From contig NZ_BMMU01000006.1 of assembly GCF_014646095.1 (NCBI RefSeq), forward strand, positions 124,001 through 188,000: a stretch of DNA of 64,000 bases, written 5' to 3'. The notes beneath the pieces were generated by a model. It ran no database searches, was not told the origin of the DNA, and saw nothing but the letters and a program-made list of their open reading frames with translations. Below are positions 38,801-47,530 of the stretch, one piece after another (within the stretch, counting starts at the first letter, position 1; each line of letters opens with the position of its first letter). Origin of the DNA: Streptomyces lacrimifluminis (GTDB taxonomy: Bacteria > Actinomycetota > Actinomycetes > Streptomycetales > Streptomycetaceae). The position numbers were made by a program, and so were the translations under genes.

Positions 38801-41200
38801 ATGCCCGGCAGGAACGCTCCCCTCGGGACCCCCACCAAGGTCACCCAGGGCTCGAAGACCAAGGGCGGCATCGGCGAGTCCACGCTCCGCCCCGACGGCA
38901 CCCTCAAGGTCACCGGCGAGTTCGCCTACTCGTCCGACATGTGGCACGAGGACATGCTCTGGGGCCAGATCCTGCGCTCCACGACCGCCCACGCCGAGAT
39001 CGTCTCCATCGACACGGCCGAGGCCCTCGCGCTGCCCGGCGTGTACGCGGTCATGACGTACGACGACCTGCCGACCGACGTGCGGAACTACGGCCTGGAG
39101 ATCCAGGACACCCCCGTCCTCGCCCACGGCAGGGTCCGTCACCACGGTGAACCGGTCGCCATCGTCGCCGCCGACCACCCGGAGACCGCGCGCCGCGCGG
39201 CAGCGAAGATCAAGGTCGAGTACCGCGACCTGCCGGTCGTCACCGACGAGGCCTCCGCGACCGCGCCGGACGCGATCCTCCTCCACGAGAACCGCACCGA
39301 CCACCACGTCGGCCATGTCGACCACCCGAACATCGTCCACCGCCAGCCGATCATCCGCGGCGACGTCGAAGCCGCCCGTGCACGCGCCGACTTCATCGTC
39401 ACCGGCGAGTACACCTTCGGCATGCAGGACCAGGCCTTCCTGGGCCCGGAGTCGGGCCTCGCCGTCCCCGCCGAGGACGGCGGTGTGGACCTCTACATCG
39501 CCACCCAGTGGCTGCACTCCGACCTGCGCCAGATCGCGCCCGTGCTCGGCCTGCCCGAGGACAGGATCCGGATGACGCTGTCCGGGGTCGGCGGCGCGTT
39601 CGGTGGCCGCGAGGACCTGTCGATGCAGATCCACGCCTGCCTGCTCGCCCTGCGCACCGGCAAACCCGTGAAGATCGTCTACAACCGTTTCGAGTCCTTC
39701 TTCGGCCACGTCCACCGGCACCCCGCCAAGCTCACCTACGAGCACGGGGCCACCAAGGACGGCAAGCTGACCCACCTGAAGGCGCGGATCGTGCTCGACG
39801 GCGGCGCGTACGCCTCCGCCTCCCCGGCGGTCGTCGGCAACGCGGCCTCGCTCGGCGCCGGACCGTACGTCATCGACGACGTCGACATCGACTGCATCGC
39901 CCTCTACACCAACAACCCGCCCTGCGGCGCGATGCGCGGCTTCGGCGCGGTCCAGGCCTGCTTCGCCTACGAGGCCCAGATGGACAAGCTCGCCGACGCC
40001 GTGGGCATGGACCGGGTCGAGTTCCGCCGCCTCAACGCCATGGAACAGGGCTCGCTGCTGCCCACCGGCCAGGCCGTCGACTCCCCGGCCCCGGTCGCCG
40101 AACTCCTGCGCCGGGTCAAGGCGATGCCCCTCCCGCCGGAGCAGCAGTGGCTGACGGCGGGCGAGGCGGCGGACGTACGCCAGCTGCCGGGCGGCCTCTC
40201 CAACACCACCCACGGCGAGGGCGTGGTCCGGGGCGTCGGCTACGCGGTCGGCATCAAGAACGTCGGCTTCTCCGAGGGCTTCGACGACTACTCGACCGCC
40301 CGGGTACGGATGGAGGTTGTCGGCGGTGAGCCGGTGGCCACGGTCCACACGGCGATGGCGGAGGTCGGCCAGGGCGGGGTCACCGTCCACGCCCAGATCG
40401 CCCGCACCGAGCTGGGCGTCGCCCAGGTGACGATCCACCCGGCCGACACCCAGGTCGGCTCGGCCGGTTCGACCTCGGCCTCCCGGCAGACGTACGTCAC
40501 CGGTGGCGCCGTCAAGAACTCGTGCGAGCTGGTCCGCGAGAAGGTCCTGGAGGCCGGGCGCCGCAAGTTCGGTTCCTACCACCCCGCTTGGGCCACGGCC
40601 GAGCTGCTGCTGGAGGGCGGCAAGGTCGTCACGGACGCCGGTGAGGTCCTCGCCGACCTGGTCGATGTCCTGGGCGAGGAGTCCGTCGAGGTCGAGGCGG
40701 AGTGGCGGCACCGGCCGACCGAACCCTTCGACCTGCGCACCGGCCAGGGCTTCGGACACGTCCAGTACTCGTTCGCCGCGCACCGGGCCGTCGTCGAGGT
40801 CGACACCGAACTGGGCCTGGTGAAGGTCATCGAACTGGCCTGCGCACAGGACGTCGGCAAGGCGCTCAACCCGCTGTCGGTCGTCGGCCAGATCCAGGGC
40901 GGCACCACGCAGGGCCTGGGCATCGCCGTGATGGAGGAGATCGTCGTCGACCCCAAGACGGCCAAGGTGAGGAACCCGTCCTTCACGGACTACCTGATCC
41001 CCACCATCCTCGACACCCCGACCATCCCGGTCGACGTCCTCGAACTCGCCGACGAGCACGCCCCGTACGGCCTCCGGGGCGTCGGCGAGGCGCCCACCCT
41101 GTCGTCGACTCCGGCCGTCCTGGCGGCGATCCGGAATGCGACGGGCCTGGAGCTCACGAAGACTCCGGTACGCCCGGAGCACCTGACGGGCACGGCGTAG
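38801..41200 (+). CDS. xdhA: Xanthine dehydrogenase, molybdenum-binding subunit
   Basis: 799 residues; ATG at 38801 is one base after the previous stop. The aldehyde oxidase/xanthine dehydrogenase a/b hammerhead (~15-130) is followed by the molybdopterin-binding domains: GGAFGGRED, AMRGFGAVQ, and AEVGQGGVTVHAQI. The C-terminal GVGEAPTLSS has the catalytic glutamate that deprotonates Mo-OH. It hydroxylates hypoxanthine to xanthine and xanthine to urate in the cytoplasm. Three separate subunits, as in other bacteria. Confidence 0.96.
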   Translation: MPGRNAPLGTPTKVTQGSKTKGGIGESTLRPDGTLKVTGEFAYSSDMWHEDMLWGQILRSTTAHAEIVSIDTAEALALPGVYAVMTYDDLPTDVRNYGLEIQDTPVLAHGRVRHHGEPVAIVAADHPETARRAAAKIKVEYRDLPVVTDEASATAPDAILLHENRTDHHVGHVDHPNIVHRQPIIRGDVEAARARADFIVTGEYTFGMQDQAFLGPESGLAVPAEDGGVDLYIATQWLHSDLRQIAPVLGLPEDRIRMTLSGVGGAFGGREDLSMQIHACLLALRTGKPVKIVYNRFESFFGHVHRHPAKLTYEHGATKDGKLTHLKARIVLDGGAYASASPAVVGNAASLGAGPYVIDDVDIDCIALYTNNPPCGAMRGFGAVQACFAYEAQMDKLADAVGMDRVEFRRLNAMEQGSLLPTGQAVDSPAPVAELLRRVKAMPLPPEQQWLTAGEAADVRQLPGGLSNTTHGEGVVRGVGYAVGIKNVGFSEGFDDYSTARVRMEVVGGEPVATVHTAMAEVGQGGVTVHAQIARTELGVAQVTIHPADTQVGSAGSTSASRQTYVTGGAVKNSCELVREKVLEAGRRKFGSYHPAWATAELLLEGGKVVTDAGEVLADLVDVLGEESVEVEAEWRHRPTEPFDLRTGQGFGHVQYSFAAHRAVVEVDTELGLVKVIELACAQDVGKALNPLSVVGQIQGGTTQGLGIAVMEEIVVDPKTAKVRNPSFTDYLIPTILDTPTIPVDVLELADEHAPYGLRGVGEAPTLSSTPAVLAAIRNATGLELTKTPVRPEHLTGTA

Positions 41201-41208
41201 TCGGTTCC

Positions 41209-41374
41209 GTGCGTTGTCGGGTGCGGGCCCGGTGGGGCTCCTCGCGCAGTTCCCCGAGCCCCTGAAAAGCAGGGGCTCTGCGCCCATGCTTTGCGGCCCG
41301 CAGGGGCCGTGTCCTTCAGGGGCGCGGGGAACTGCGCGACCAGCCCCCACCGGGCCCGCAGCCGACAACGGCAC
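41209..41374. repeat. Giant hairpin, ~58-bp arms, inside the purine operon (copy C)
   Basis: Arms at 41209-41266 and 41315-41374 are complementary apart from about six mismatches and single-base bulges. The loop of 48 nt holds a smaller GC hairpin. The right arm has the dispersed core GGGGCGCGGGGAACTGCGCG also seen near 54918. It starts only 8 bp after the xdhA stop and ends 82 bp before the permease ATG. Confidence 0.9.
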
Positions 41375-41456
41375 ACCACAAGCACCCATTCGCCTCGGGC
41401 CGTCCCCCGGGTCGTGCACCTTCCCAATCCCCTATGAACCTTGGGAGTCGGCACAC

Positions 41457-42899
41457 ATGACCCAACAGTCACTGGAGTCGAAGAACGTCACACAGGACCC
41501 GGCGGCCCCCGGCCGGTCCGCACTCGACCGCTACTTCCACATCACCCACCGAGGCTCCACCCTCGCCCGAGAGCTCCGCGGCGGCATCACCACCTTCATG
41601 GCGATGGCGTACATCCTGCTCCTCAACCCGCTGATCCTCTCCGGCAAGGACGCGGCCGGAAACACGCTCGGCCAGCACGCCCTGATCACCGCCACCGCCC
41701 TCGCCGCGGCCGTCACCACGCTCCTCATGGGCTTCCTCGGCAAGGTCCCCCTCGCCCTCGCCGCCGGCCTGTCGGTGTCCGGCGTCCTGGCCTCCCAGGT
41801 GGCGCCCGTCATGACCTGGCCGCAGGCGATGGGCATGTGCGTGCTGTACGGCGTGGTCATCATGCTGCTGGTCGTCACCGGCCTACGCGAGATGATCATG
41901 AACGCGATCCCGCTGGCGCTGAAGCACGCGATCACCATGGGAATCGGCCTGTTCGTCGCCCTGATCGGCCTGGTGAAGGCCGGCTTCGTCCACCAGGGCG
42001 GGGCAACTCCCCTCTCTCTCGGCCCGAACGGCGAACTCGCGGGCTGGCCCGTGCTGTTGTTCGCCGCGACCCTCCTCCTCATCGTCATGCTCCAGGCGCG
42101 CGGCACCCCCGGCGCGATCCTTGTCGGCATCGTCAGCGGTACCGTCCTTGCCGTCGTGCTCAATACGACGGGCGTGATCGACCCGAAGCAATGGGCGAGC
42201 GGCGCACCGGAGTTGCACGGCAGCGCGGTGTCGATGCCGGACTTCTCGCTCTTCGGGGACGTCGAGTTCGGCGGCTGGGGAGAGGTCGGCGCGATGACGG
42301 TCGGCATGATCGTGTTCACTCTCGTCCTCGCCGGCTTCTTCGACGCGATGGCGACGATCATCGGCGTCGGCACGGAGGCCGGACTCGCCGACAGCAAGGG
42401 CCGGATGCCGGGCCTGTCGAAGGCACTGCTCATCGACGGCGCCGGCGGGGCGATCGGCGGCGTGGCCGGCGCGTCGGGCCAGACGGTGTTCGTCGAGTCG
42501 GCGACGGGCGTGGGGGAGGGCGCCCGTACGGGCCTGTCCTCCGTCGTCACCGGCCTGTTCTTCGCGGCCTGTCTGTTCTTCACCCCGCTGACGGCGATCG
42601 TGCCCGGGGAGGTCGCGGCGGCTGCCCTGGTGGTGATCGGCGCGATGATGACGTCGAACGCCCGGCACGTCGACTGGGCCGACCGCGCCACCGCCGTCCC
42701 GGTCTTCCTGACCGTCGTGATCATGCCGTTCACGTACTCGATCACGGCGGGCGTTGCGGCCGGCGTGATCTCGTACGTGGCCATCAAGGTCGCGCAGGGC
42801 GGGGCGCGGGAGATCGGTGCCTTCATGTGGGCCCTGACAGGCGTCTTCTTCGTCTATTTCGCCCTCCATCCCCTTGAGGGCTGGCTGGGCGTGCACTAG
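41457..42899 (+). CDS. NCS2 purine permease (AzgA / guanine-hypoxanthine type)
   Basis: 480 residues; ATG at 41457 with GGGAG about 9 bp upstream. Twelve or more membrane segments. GGITTFMAMAYILLLNPLIL is typical of the COG2252 branch (AzgA, GhxP, PurP), which takes up hypoxanthine, guanine or adenine with protons; ATIIGVGTEAGLAD is the second hallmark. The glutamate in GTEAG is a substrate-binding position in NCS2 proteins. It supplies substrate to the dehydrogenase encoded just upstream. Confidence 0.93.
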   Translation: MTQQSLESKNVTQDPAAPGRSALDRYFHITHRGSTLARELRGGITTFMAMAYILLLNPLILSGKDAAGNTLGQHALITATALAAAVTTLLMGFLGKVPLALAAGLSVSGVLASQVAPVMTWPQAMGMCVLYGVVIMLLVVTGLREMIMNAIPLALKHAITMGIGLFVALIGLVKAGFVHQGGATPLSLGPNGELAGWPVLLFAATLLLIVMLQARGTPGAILVGIVSGTVLAVVLNTTGVIDPKQWASGAPELHGSAVSMPDFSLFGDVEFGGWGEVGAMTVGMIVFTLVLAGFFDAMATIIGVGTEAGLADSKGRMPGLSKALLIDGAGGAIGGVAGASGQTVFVESATGVGEGARTGLSSVVTGLFFAACLFFTPLTAIVPGEVAAAALVVIGAMMTSNARHVDWADRATAVPVFLTVVIMPFTYSITAGVAAGVISYVAIKVAQGGAREIGAFMWALTGVFFVYFALHPLEGWLGVH

Positions 42900-42947
42900 C
42901 CGATCCCCGTAAGTCCTTTCCGTACAGCCGTTGTTGAGGAGATCGAG

Positions 42948-44099
42948 ATGCTGGACATCGCCGCAGAACTGCACCGGTGGGTCGAGCAGGGACGCGACTT
43001 CGCCGTGGCCACCGTCGTGGCCGTGAGCGGCAGTGGCCCCCGTCGGCCCGGAGCCGCCCTCGCGGTGGACACCGACGGCACGGCGATCGGCTCGGTCTCC
43101 GGCGGCTGCGTGGAGAGCGCGGTGTACGAGCTGTGCCAACAGGCCCTGGCGGACGGCGAGTCGGTCCTCGAACGCTTCGGCTACAGCGACGACGACGCCT
43201 TCGCCGTGGGCCTGACCTGCGGCGGTGTCATCGACATCCTGGTGACGGCGGTACGGGTGTCCGATCCCGCCCGCGAGGTGTTCGCCTCGGCCCTGGCCGC
43301 CGCCGCGCGCGGGGAGACGGCGGCCGTCGCACGGATCGTCTCCGGCCCGGGAGAGCTGCTGGGGCGCGCCCTGCTAGTCGGCCCGGACGGCTCGTACGAG
43401 GGCGGCTTCGGCGCCCACCCCGAACTGGACCGCACGGTGGCCGCCGAGGCACGCGCCTGCCTCGACGCGGGCCGCACCGGCACCCTGGAGATCGGAGAGC
43501 AGGGCTCACGTTGCGGAGCACCGCTCACGGTCCTGGTCGAGTCGTCGGTGCCGCCGCCCCGCATGATCGTGTTCGGCGCGATCGACTTCGCGTCGGCGCT
43601 GGTCCGTATGGGCAAGTTCCTCGGCTACCACGTGACGGTGTGCGACGCCCGCCCGGTCTTCACGACGCCCGCCCGTTTCCCCGAGGCGGACGAGATCGTC
43701 GTCGAGTGGCCGCACCGGTACCTGGAACGGACGGCCGTGGACGCCCGTACCGTCCTGTGCGTCCTCACCCACGACGCCAAGTTCGACGTCCCCCTGCTCC
43801 GGCTCGCCCTGCGGCTGCCGGTGGCGTACGTCGGCGCGATGGGCTCCCGCCGGACCCACCTGGACCGGAACGAGCGGCTGCGCGAAGTCGGCGTGAGCGA
43901 GCTGGAGCTGGCGCGGCTGCGGTCCCCGATCGGACTGGACCTGGGCGCCCGTACGCCGGAGGAGACCGCGTTGTCCATCGCGTCGGAGATCGTCGCCAAC
44001 AGGCGTGGCGGGAGCGGGGTTTCACTGACCGGGGCGCACACCCCGATCCATCACGACGGGATGTCCACGGCGGTGGGGCGGATCGGGTCGGTGGCCTGA
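42948..44099 (+). CDS. XdhC/CoxI-family molybdenum cofactor maturation protein
   Basis: 383 residues; ATG with GAGGAG upstream. N-terminal XdhC/CoxI domain (VVAVSGSGPRRPGAALAV, GSVSGGCVESAVYE, GLTCGGVIDILV) with the two conserved cysteine motifs SGGCVE and TCGG. The C-terminal Rossmann domain (MIVFGAIDFASALVRMGKFLGYHVTVCDAR) continues to GAMGSRRTH and SPIGLDLGARTPEETALSI. XdhC proteins bind and sulfurate the molybdenum cofactor and insert it into the large dehydrogenase subunit. It closes the operon. Confidence 0.93.
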   Translation: MLDIAAELHRWVEQGRDFAVATVVAVSGSGPRRPGAALAVDTDGTAIGSVSGGCVESAVYELCQQALADGESVLERFGYSDDDAFAVGLTCGGVIDILVTAVRVSDPAREVFASALAAAARGETAAVARIVSGPGELLGRALLVGPDGSYEGGFGAHPELDRTVAAEARACLDAGRTGTLEIGEQGSRCGAPLTVLVESSVPPPRMIVFGAIDFASALVRMGKFLGYHVTVCDARPVFTTPARFPEADEIVVEWPHRYLERTAVDARTVLCVLTHDAKFDVPLLRLALRLPVAYVGAMGSRRTHLDRNERLREVGVSELELARLRSPIGLDLGARTPEETALSIASEIVANRRGGSGVSLTGAHTPIHHDGMSTAVGRIGSVA

Positions 44100-44164
44100 G
44101 GCCAGCCGAACGTCGTGTGCAGATAGCCGAGTCGGACTCCGCGGGTGGACCAACAGATCGAGAC

Positions 44165-44229
44165 CGGCTCCGACTCCTGCCGCCTTCAGGCCGCCACTGC
44201 AGAGCGCCGGATCGGGGAGTCGGGAGCCG
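44165..44229. terminator. Bulged 13-bp hairpin between converging genes
   Basis: CGGCTCCGACTCC (44165-44177) pairs with GGAGTCGGGAGCCG (44216-44229), with one extra G. It lies between the XdhC-like gene and the converging ATPase gene. Confidence 0.6.
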
Positions 44230-44271
44230 ACCCGGCAGCTCGCCCCAGCAGCTCGATCGGGACGCCCCGGG

Positions 44272-44916
44272 TCACTGCCCCGACCGGTTTTCGCCGTTGC
44301 GCTGCTCCTCGAAGCGGACAGCCAGGCCGGGCCAGTGCTCGGACCACCGCGCGAGATCACCCTCGGTCAACGACCACCGCGAACGCAGGGCGGAGTCCGG
44401 CAGGAAGCGGACGCAGGTCCCCGTGGTCCCGTCGGTCTCGACGGGCTCCAGGTCGGTCACCGGGACACCGCGCTCATAGCGCTGACTCCAGGATCCGTTG
44501 AGGCGGTGGTTGGTATGAATCAGCCACTCGCTGAGCGCTGCGACGACGGACATGCCGCGACGCGCATGTCCGTCCGGAAGCCGCTCCGCCTCCGGGAGGT
44601 CGAAGAACCGAAGGTCCTTCGTGGCCATGACCGGTTTCTTCACCATCCGGCCGTACTCGTCGGCCCGGGTGTCGGTGCCCCGTCCGTCGTCCTTCACCGA
44701 CACCGAGCCGTCGGTATGCAGCGTGACCACACACCGTCCGCCGCCCCGGCTCGCTGCCTCGTCGGCGGCATAGGCGACCACCTCGAGAACCAGGTGTACC
44801 GGCCCGCCCGGAGCGAACTCCGCAGATCCCTGGCGGATCCGACGGAGATGGTCCGTGTCCACGAGGCCGGCCCAGTCGTGCGTCGTGTTGACCCAGGAGG
44901 CCCTTGATCCACCCAT
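44272..44916 (-). CDS. Degenerate GyrB-type GHKL ATPase-domain protein
   Basis: 214 residues from the ATG at 44916; the start is uncertain, since no good ribosome site is near and the frame is open to 45048. The sequence follows the GyrB N-terminal domain: HLVLEVVAYAADEA, LHTDGSVSVKDDGRG, RGMSVVAALSEWL, QRYERGVPVTDLEPVETDGTTGTCVRFLPD. The catalytic Glu is kept, but the Mg-binding Asn of the VDNAIDEA box is replaced (VAYAADEA) and the GLHGVG ATP lid reads GHARRGM. The transducer, Toprim and tail domains of gyrase are absent. ATP binding is doubtful; role unknown. Confidence 0.7.
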   Translation of the reverse strand: MGGSRASWVNTTHDWAGLVDTDHLRRIRQGSAEFAPGGPVHLVLEVVAYAADEAASRGGGRCVVTLHTDGSVSVKDDGRGTDTRADEYGRMVKKPVMATKDLRFFDLPEAERLPDGHARRGMSVVAALSEWLIHTNHRLNGSWSQRYERGVPVTDLEPVETDGTTGTCVRFLPDSALRSRWSLTEGDLARWSEHWPGLAVRFEEQRNGENRSGQ

Positions 44917-45435
44917 CCGAAAAGTATCGATCAAGGCTCTCCCTGAGGCTGCCGAAACCAACCGCTCACCTGGCGTCCTTCCGCCAGGCCGATTCCCTGG
45001 ATGTAGGGAGGCGCCGCGCTCCTGGCAGGAGCACTTCTGGGGGCCCACCGTGAGCCCACACCCTCCACTCCGGCATCAACACCGCAGCCACACGCCGTAC
45101 TCTCTCGCCCGAGCACCGCTGGTTCGGACCCCCATCAATCAGATGCTGGTGCTCGTCAGGAGAACCCGGGGCCGACACCCCGTAGATCACACAAGGACAC
45201 GGGCAGAGCCATAGCCGCCAAGGCGCCGCGCATGCTGTCGAAAACCCCACGGCGGTGATCGTGGTGGACCCTGCTCGCACCAGCCGCTGGGACGCCCAGC
45301 ACTGGCACAAACCCCTCACCAACACCATTTGCAGGACCACGTCTTAAGGCCACCACGTGGTAGACACTCGCCACGATGCTGCCGCCGTGGCGTTCGGAAG
45401 CACCGGGACGACGCCGGCATCCTCGATGTCGAGGG
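44917..45435. other. Gene-poor stretch with degenerate coding traces
   Basis: Composition is less GC-biased at third positions than the neighbours, and no frame stays open with plausible protein. The right part holds the transposase-like remnant listed separately; the left part shows nothing I recognise. Confidence 0.5.
45186..45430 (+). pseudogene. Remnant of a TnpB-like transposase C-terminus
   Basis: One frame reads AVENPTAVIVVDPARTSRWDAQHWHKPL, then after a TAA at 45345 continues in the same frame as GHHVVDTRHDAAAVAFGSTG. This resembles the C-terminal part of TnpB-like proteins in Streptomyces, with VDPAYTSRWGAQHW and RHDAAAVAIGRRALG, from memory. An in-frame stop, a further stop at 45183 and no upstream RuvC-like half mark it as dead. 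No terminal repeats were found. Confidence 0.4.
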
Positions 45436-45876
45436 TCACCCCGTCCTCAGCAGCCGGTTCACCGCCCGCCCGAACACATACCGTGCGGCCCCAGCCAGCG
45501 GACGGTCGAACAGCGACGGCAGCAGGCGTACGCGCAACTCCTCGCGCCAGATCACCCGCGAGCGTCCTCCCGGGCCCGGGCGTACCTCGATCTCCGCCCA
45601 GCCCAGGACGACCCGGCCGCGTTTCTCCAGGCGGCACAGGCCCGGGGTGTCCTCAGTCGGGGGCCGCCAGACGGTGACCTCCATACGGTCGTCGAAGGCG
45701 AGAGGGCCGATCCCCGAGCGGGCGACGAACACCGTGCCCTCGTGGGTCGGCGGGTCGGTGAGTACCGTGACGCGGGTCAGGGGGACGACGGAGGCATGGC
45801 GGGGCCACTCCGTGAGCCGGCCCCAGGCCTGGTCGAGGGGGAGCGGCACCGTGCGTTCGAGGAGGAAGTTGACCAC
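45436..45876 (-). CDS. SRPBCC-fold (polyketide cyclase/START-like) protein
   Basis: 146 residues. The pattern FLLERTVPLPLDQAWGRLTEWPRHASVVPLTRVTVL, with ATG and helix then strands, is that of the SRPBCC superfamily, which encloses a hydrophobic ligand cavity. Members bind lipids or act as aromatase/cyclases. It is isolated between a transposase remnant and a divergent P450, with 286 bp to the latter; a link to the P450 is possible but unproven. Confidence 0.82.
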   Translation of the reverse strand: MVNFLLERTVPLPLDQAWGRLTEWPRHASVVPLTRVTVLTDPPTHEGTVFVARSGIGPLAFDDRMEVTVWRPPTEDTPGLCRLEKRGRVVLGWAEIEVRPGPGGRSRVIWREELRVRLLPSLFDRPLAGAARYVFGRAVNRLLRTG

Positions 45877-46162
45877 GGCACGATCGTAGGGAACCCGACG
45901 GGCGACGCGGCGCGTTCCGGAGTCCTGCGGCCCGTGTTCACAGCGGACTCACACGCTTGGCCCGGGCGGGCATTCACGAGGTGACGTACGCCGGACGCCC
46001 AGCGGGGGCAATGCGTGTCGCGTCGCGGTGGGCGCGGTGGGAGTGGTGGCGTCCCGGGTCGGAGGACGTGCCCGGAAGACCGCTTCCGCCACCGCACGGT
46101 GTACGGCACCATGGGCGCGATCTCGTGACCCGTGACCCGCACCCATGGCCGGAGGGCACCGC
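45877..46162. other. 286-bp spacer between SRPBCC and P450 genes
   Basis: Divergent promoter region. No palindrome, hairpin or ORF with a ribosome site stands out. Confidence 0.5.
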
Positions 46163-47425
46163 GTGGACAGTCGACCGCACGACAGGCTCGACGAGTTGCA
46201 GAGAGACCCCTATCCGTACTACGCCCGCGCCCGCGACGCCGAGGGACTGACCTTTGTCGCCGAACTCGATGCCTGGCTGGTCGCCCGAGATGCCGACGTA
46301 CGTGAAGTGCTGCGCCGCGCCGATGACTTCTCCTCTGCCGGTGCGCTGCGCCCCGACGCCATACCGGCGCCTGCCGCGCTCGCCGTGCTGGGAGGGGGGT
46401 TCGGCGGGCGGCCCGTCGTCGTCGGCGCGGACGGTGACCGGCATCAGGAGCTGCGGGCGCCGATCGTCAAAGGACTCTCGCCCGCCCGGGTCGCCGACGT
46501 CGTGCCGTACGCCGCCGAGCGCGCCGCCGCCCTGGTCGACGCGTTCGTGAACGGTGACCAGGGTAGTACCGGCGAACACAAGGGCGGGCGCGTGGAGTTG
46601 ATGTCCGCGTACGCCCGCCGTCTGCCCGGAGAGGTCATCGGCAGGATCGTCGGACTCGACCCCGCCGACATTCCGGCGGTCGTGCACGGCGGGTACCGCG
46701 CCGAGGAACTTCTCTTCCGCCCGCTGGCGGAGGACGAGCAGATCGCCGTCGCCCAGGACGTGGTGGCGACACAGCGCATCCTCGACCGGTACGCCCGCGC
46801 CCGGCACGCCGAACCCCGCGAGGATCTCTGCACGGACATCGTCGCGTCCGTCACCGCCACGGGCGACGGTGACGCCGCCCCCGAACTCACCCTCGGCCAG
46901 CGCCACGAGGCCGTCTCCCACCTCCAGAACCTGCTGATCGCCGGGCACCTCACCACCACCGCGCTCATCGGTACGACGGTCCTCCATCTGCTCCGGCACC
47001 CGGACCAGTGGGAGCTGCTGTGCGCGGAACCCGAGCGCATCCCGGCCGCAGTGGAGGAGGCCGCCCGGTACGACACGGCGCTCCAGGGATTCCGCCGCGT
47101 CACCACCCGCCCGGTCACCCTCGCGGGCACCGAACTCCCTGCCGGGGCAACGCTGTTCGTCGCCTTCGGCGCCGCCAACCGGGACGGTGTGCGGCACCCC
47201 GGCCCGGACGACTTCGACATCACCCGCAGCCCGGTCCGTCACCTGGCCTTCGGTTTCGGTGCCCACGCCTGCCCCGGCTCCCAGCTCGCCCGCGAACAGC
47301 TCCGGCTCACCCTGCAGGAGTTGACCAGCCGTCTGCCGGGTCTGCGGCCGGCCGAGGACCACCCGGTGACGATGCGCCCGACGATGATCCACCGCTCTCC
47401 GCTGAGCCTGCACCTGACCTGGTGA
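46163..47425 (+). CDS. Cytochrome P450
   Basis: 420 residues from the GTG at 46163, chosen because GGAGGG lies 6 bp upstream; an ATG 18 bp earlier has none. The I-helix oxygen-activation motif is AGHLTT, where many bacterial P450s have AGxDTT, so the acidic residue is replaced by Leu. The ExxR is EEAARY, and the heme loop FGFGAHACPG has the thiolate Cys370. Bacterial class I, so it needs a separate ferredoxin and reductase; neither is encoded here. Substrate unknown. Confidence 0.92.
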   Translation: MDSRPHDRLDELQRDPYPYYARARDAEGLTFVAELDAWLVARDADVREVLRRADDFSSAGALRPDAIPAPAALAVLGGGFGGRPVVVGADGDRHQELRAPIVKGLSPARVADVVPYAAERAAALVDAFVNGDQGSTGEHKGGRVELMSAYARRLPGEVIGRIVGLDPADIPAVVHGGYRAEELLFRPLAEDEQIAVAQDVVATQRILDRYARARHAEPREDLCTDIVASVTATGDGDAAPELTLGQRHEAVSHLQNLLIAGHLTTTALIGTTVLHLLRHPDQWELLCAEPERIPAAVEEAARYDTALQGFRRVTTRPVTLAGTELPAGATLFVAFGAANRDGVRHPGPDDFDITRSPVRHLAFGFGAHACPGSQLAREQLRLTLQELTSRLPGLRPAEDHPVTMRPTMIHRSPLSLHLTW

Positions 47426-47495
47426 TCGGCGCATGATCGGTGCACGGGTCTTGTTCTGACATCCGGACCTTCCCTAGGGTCGACGTACGAGGGGG

Positions 47496-47510
47496 TGGAA
47501 GCGCTTTCTA
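47496..47510 (+). promoter_or_regulatory. LacI-type palindromic operator
   Basis: TGGAAGCGCTTTCTA, with the core GGAAGCGCTTTC matching the AGCGCT-centred operators of LacI-family sugar repressors. It lies 20 bp before the binding-protein ATG and so should lie at or after the transcription start. No LacI-family gene is in the window. Confidence 0.65.
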
Positions 47511-47530
47511 GTGAAAGAGGTGACCCGCTC

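Noticed and set aside
38750..41419. 889-codon open frame on the minus strand opposite xdhA
   Set aside because: It mirrors the xdhA codons and has no recognisable domain; such frames arise from G/C-biased third positions.
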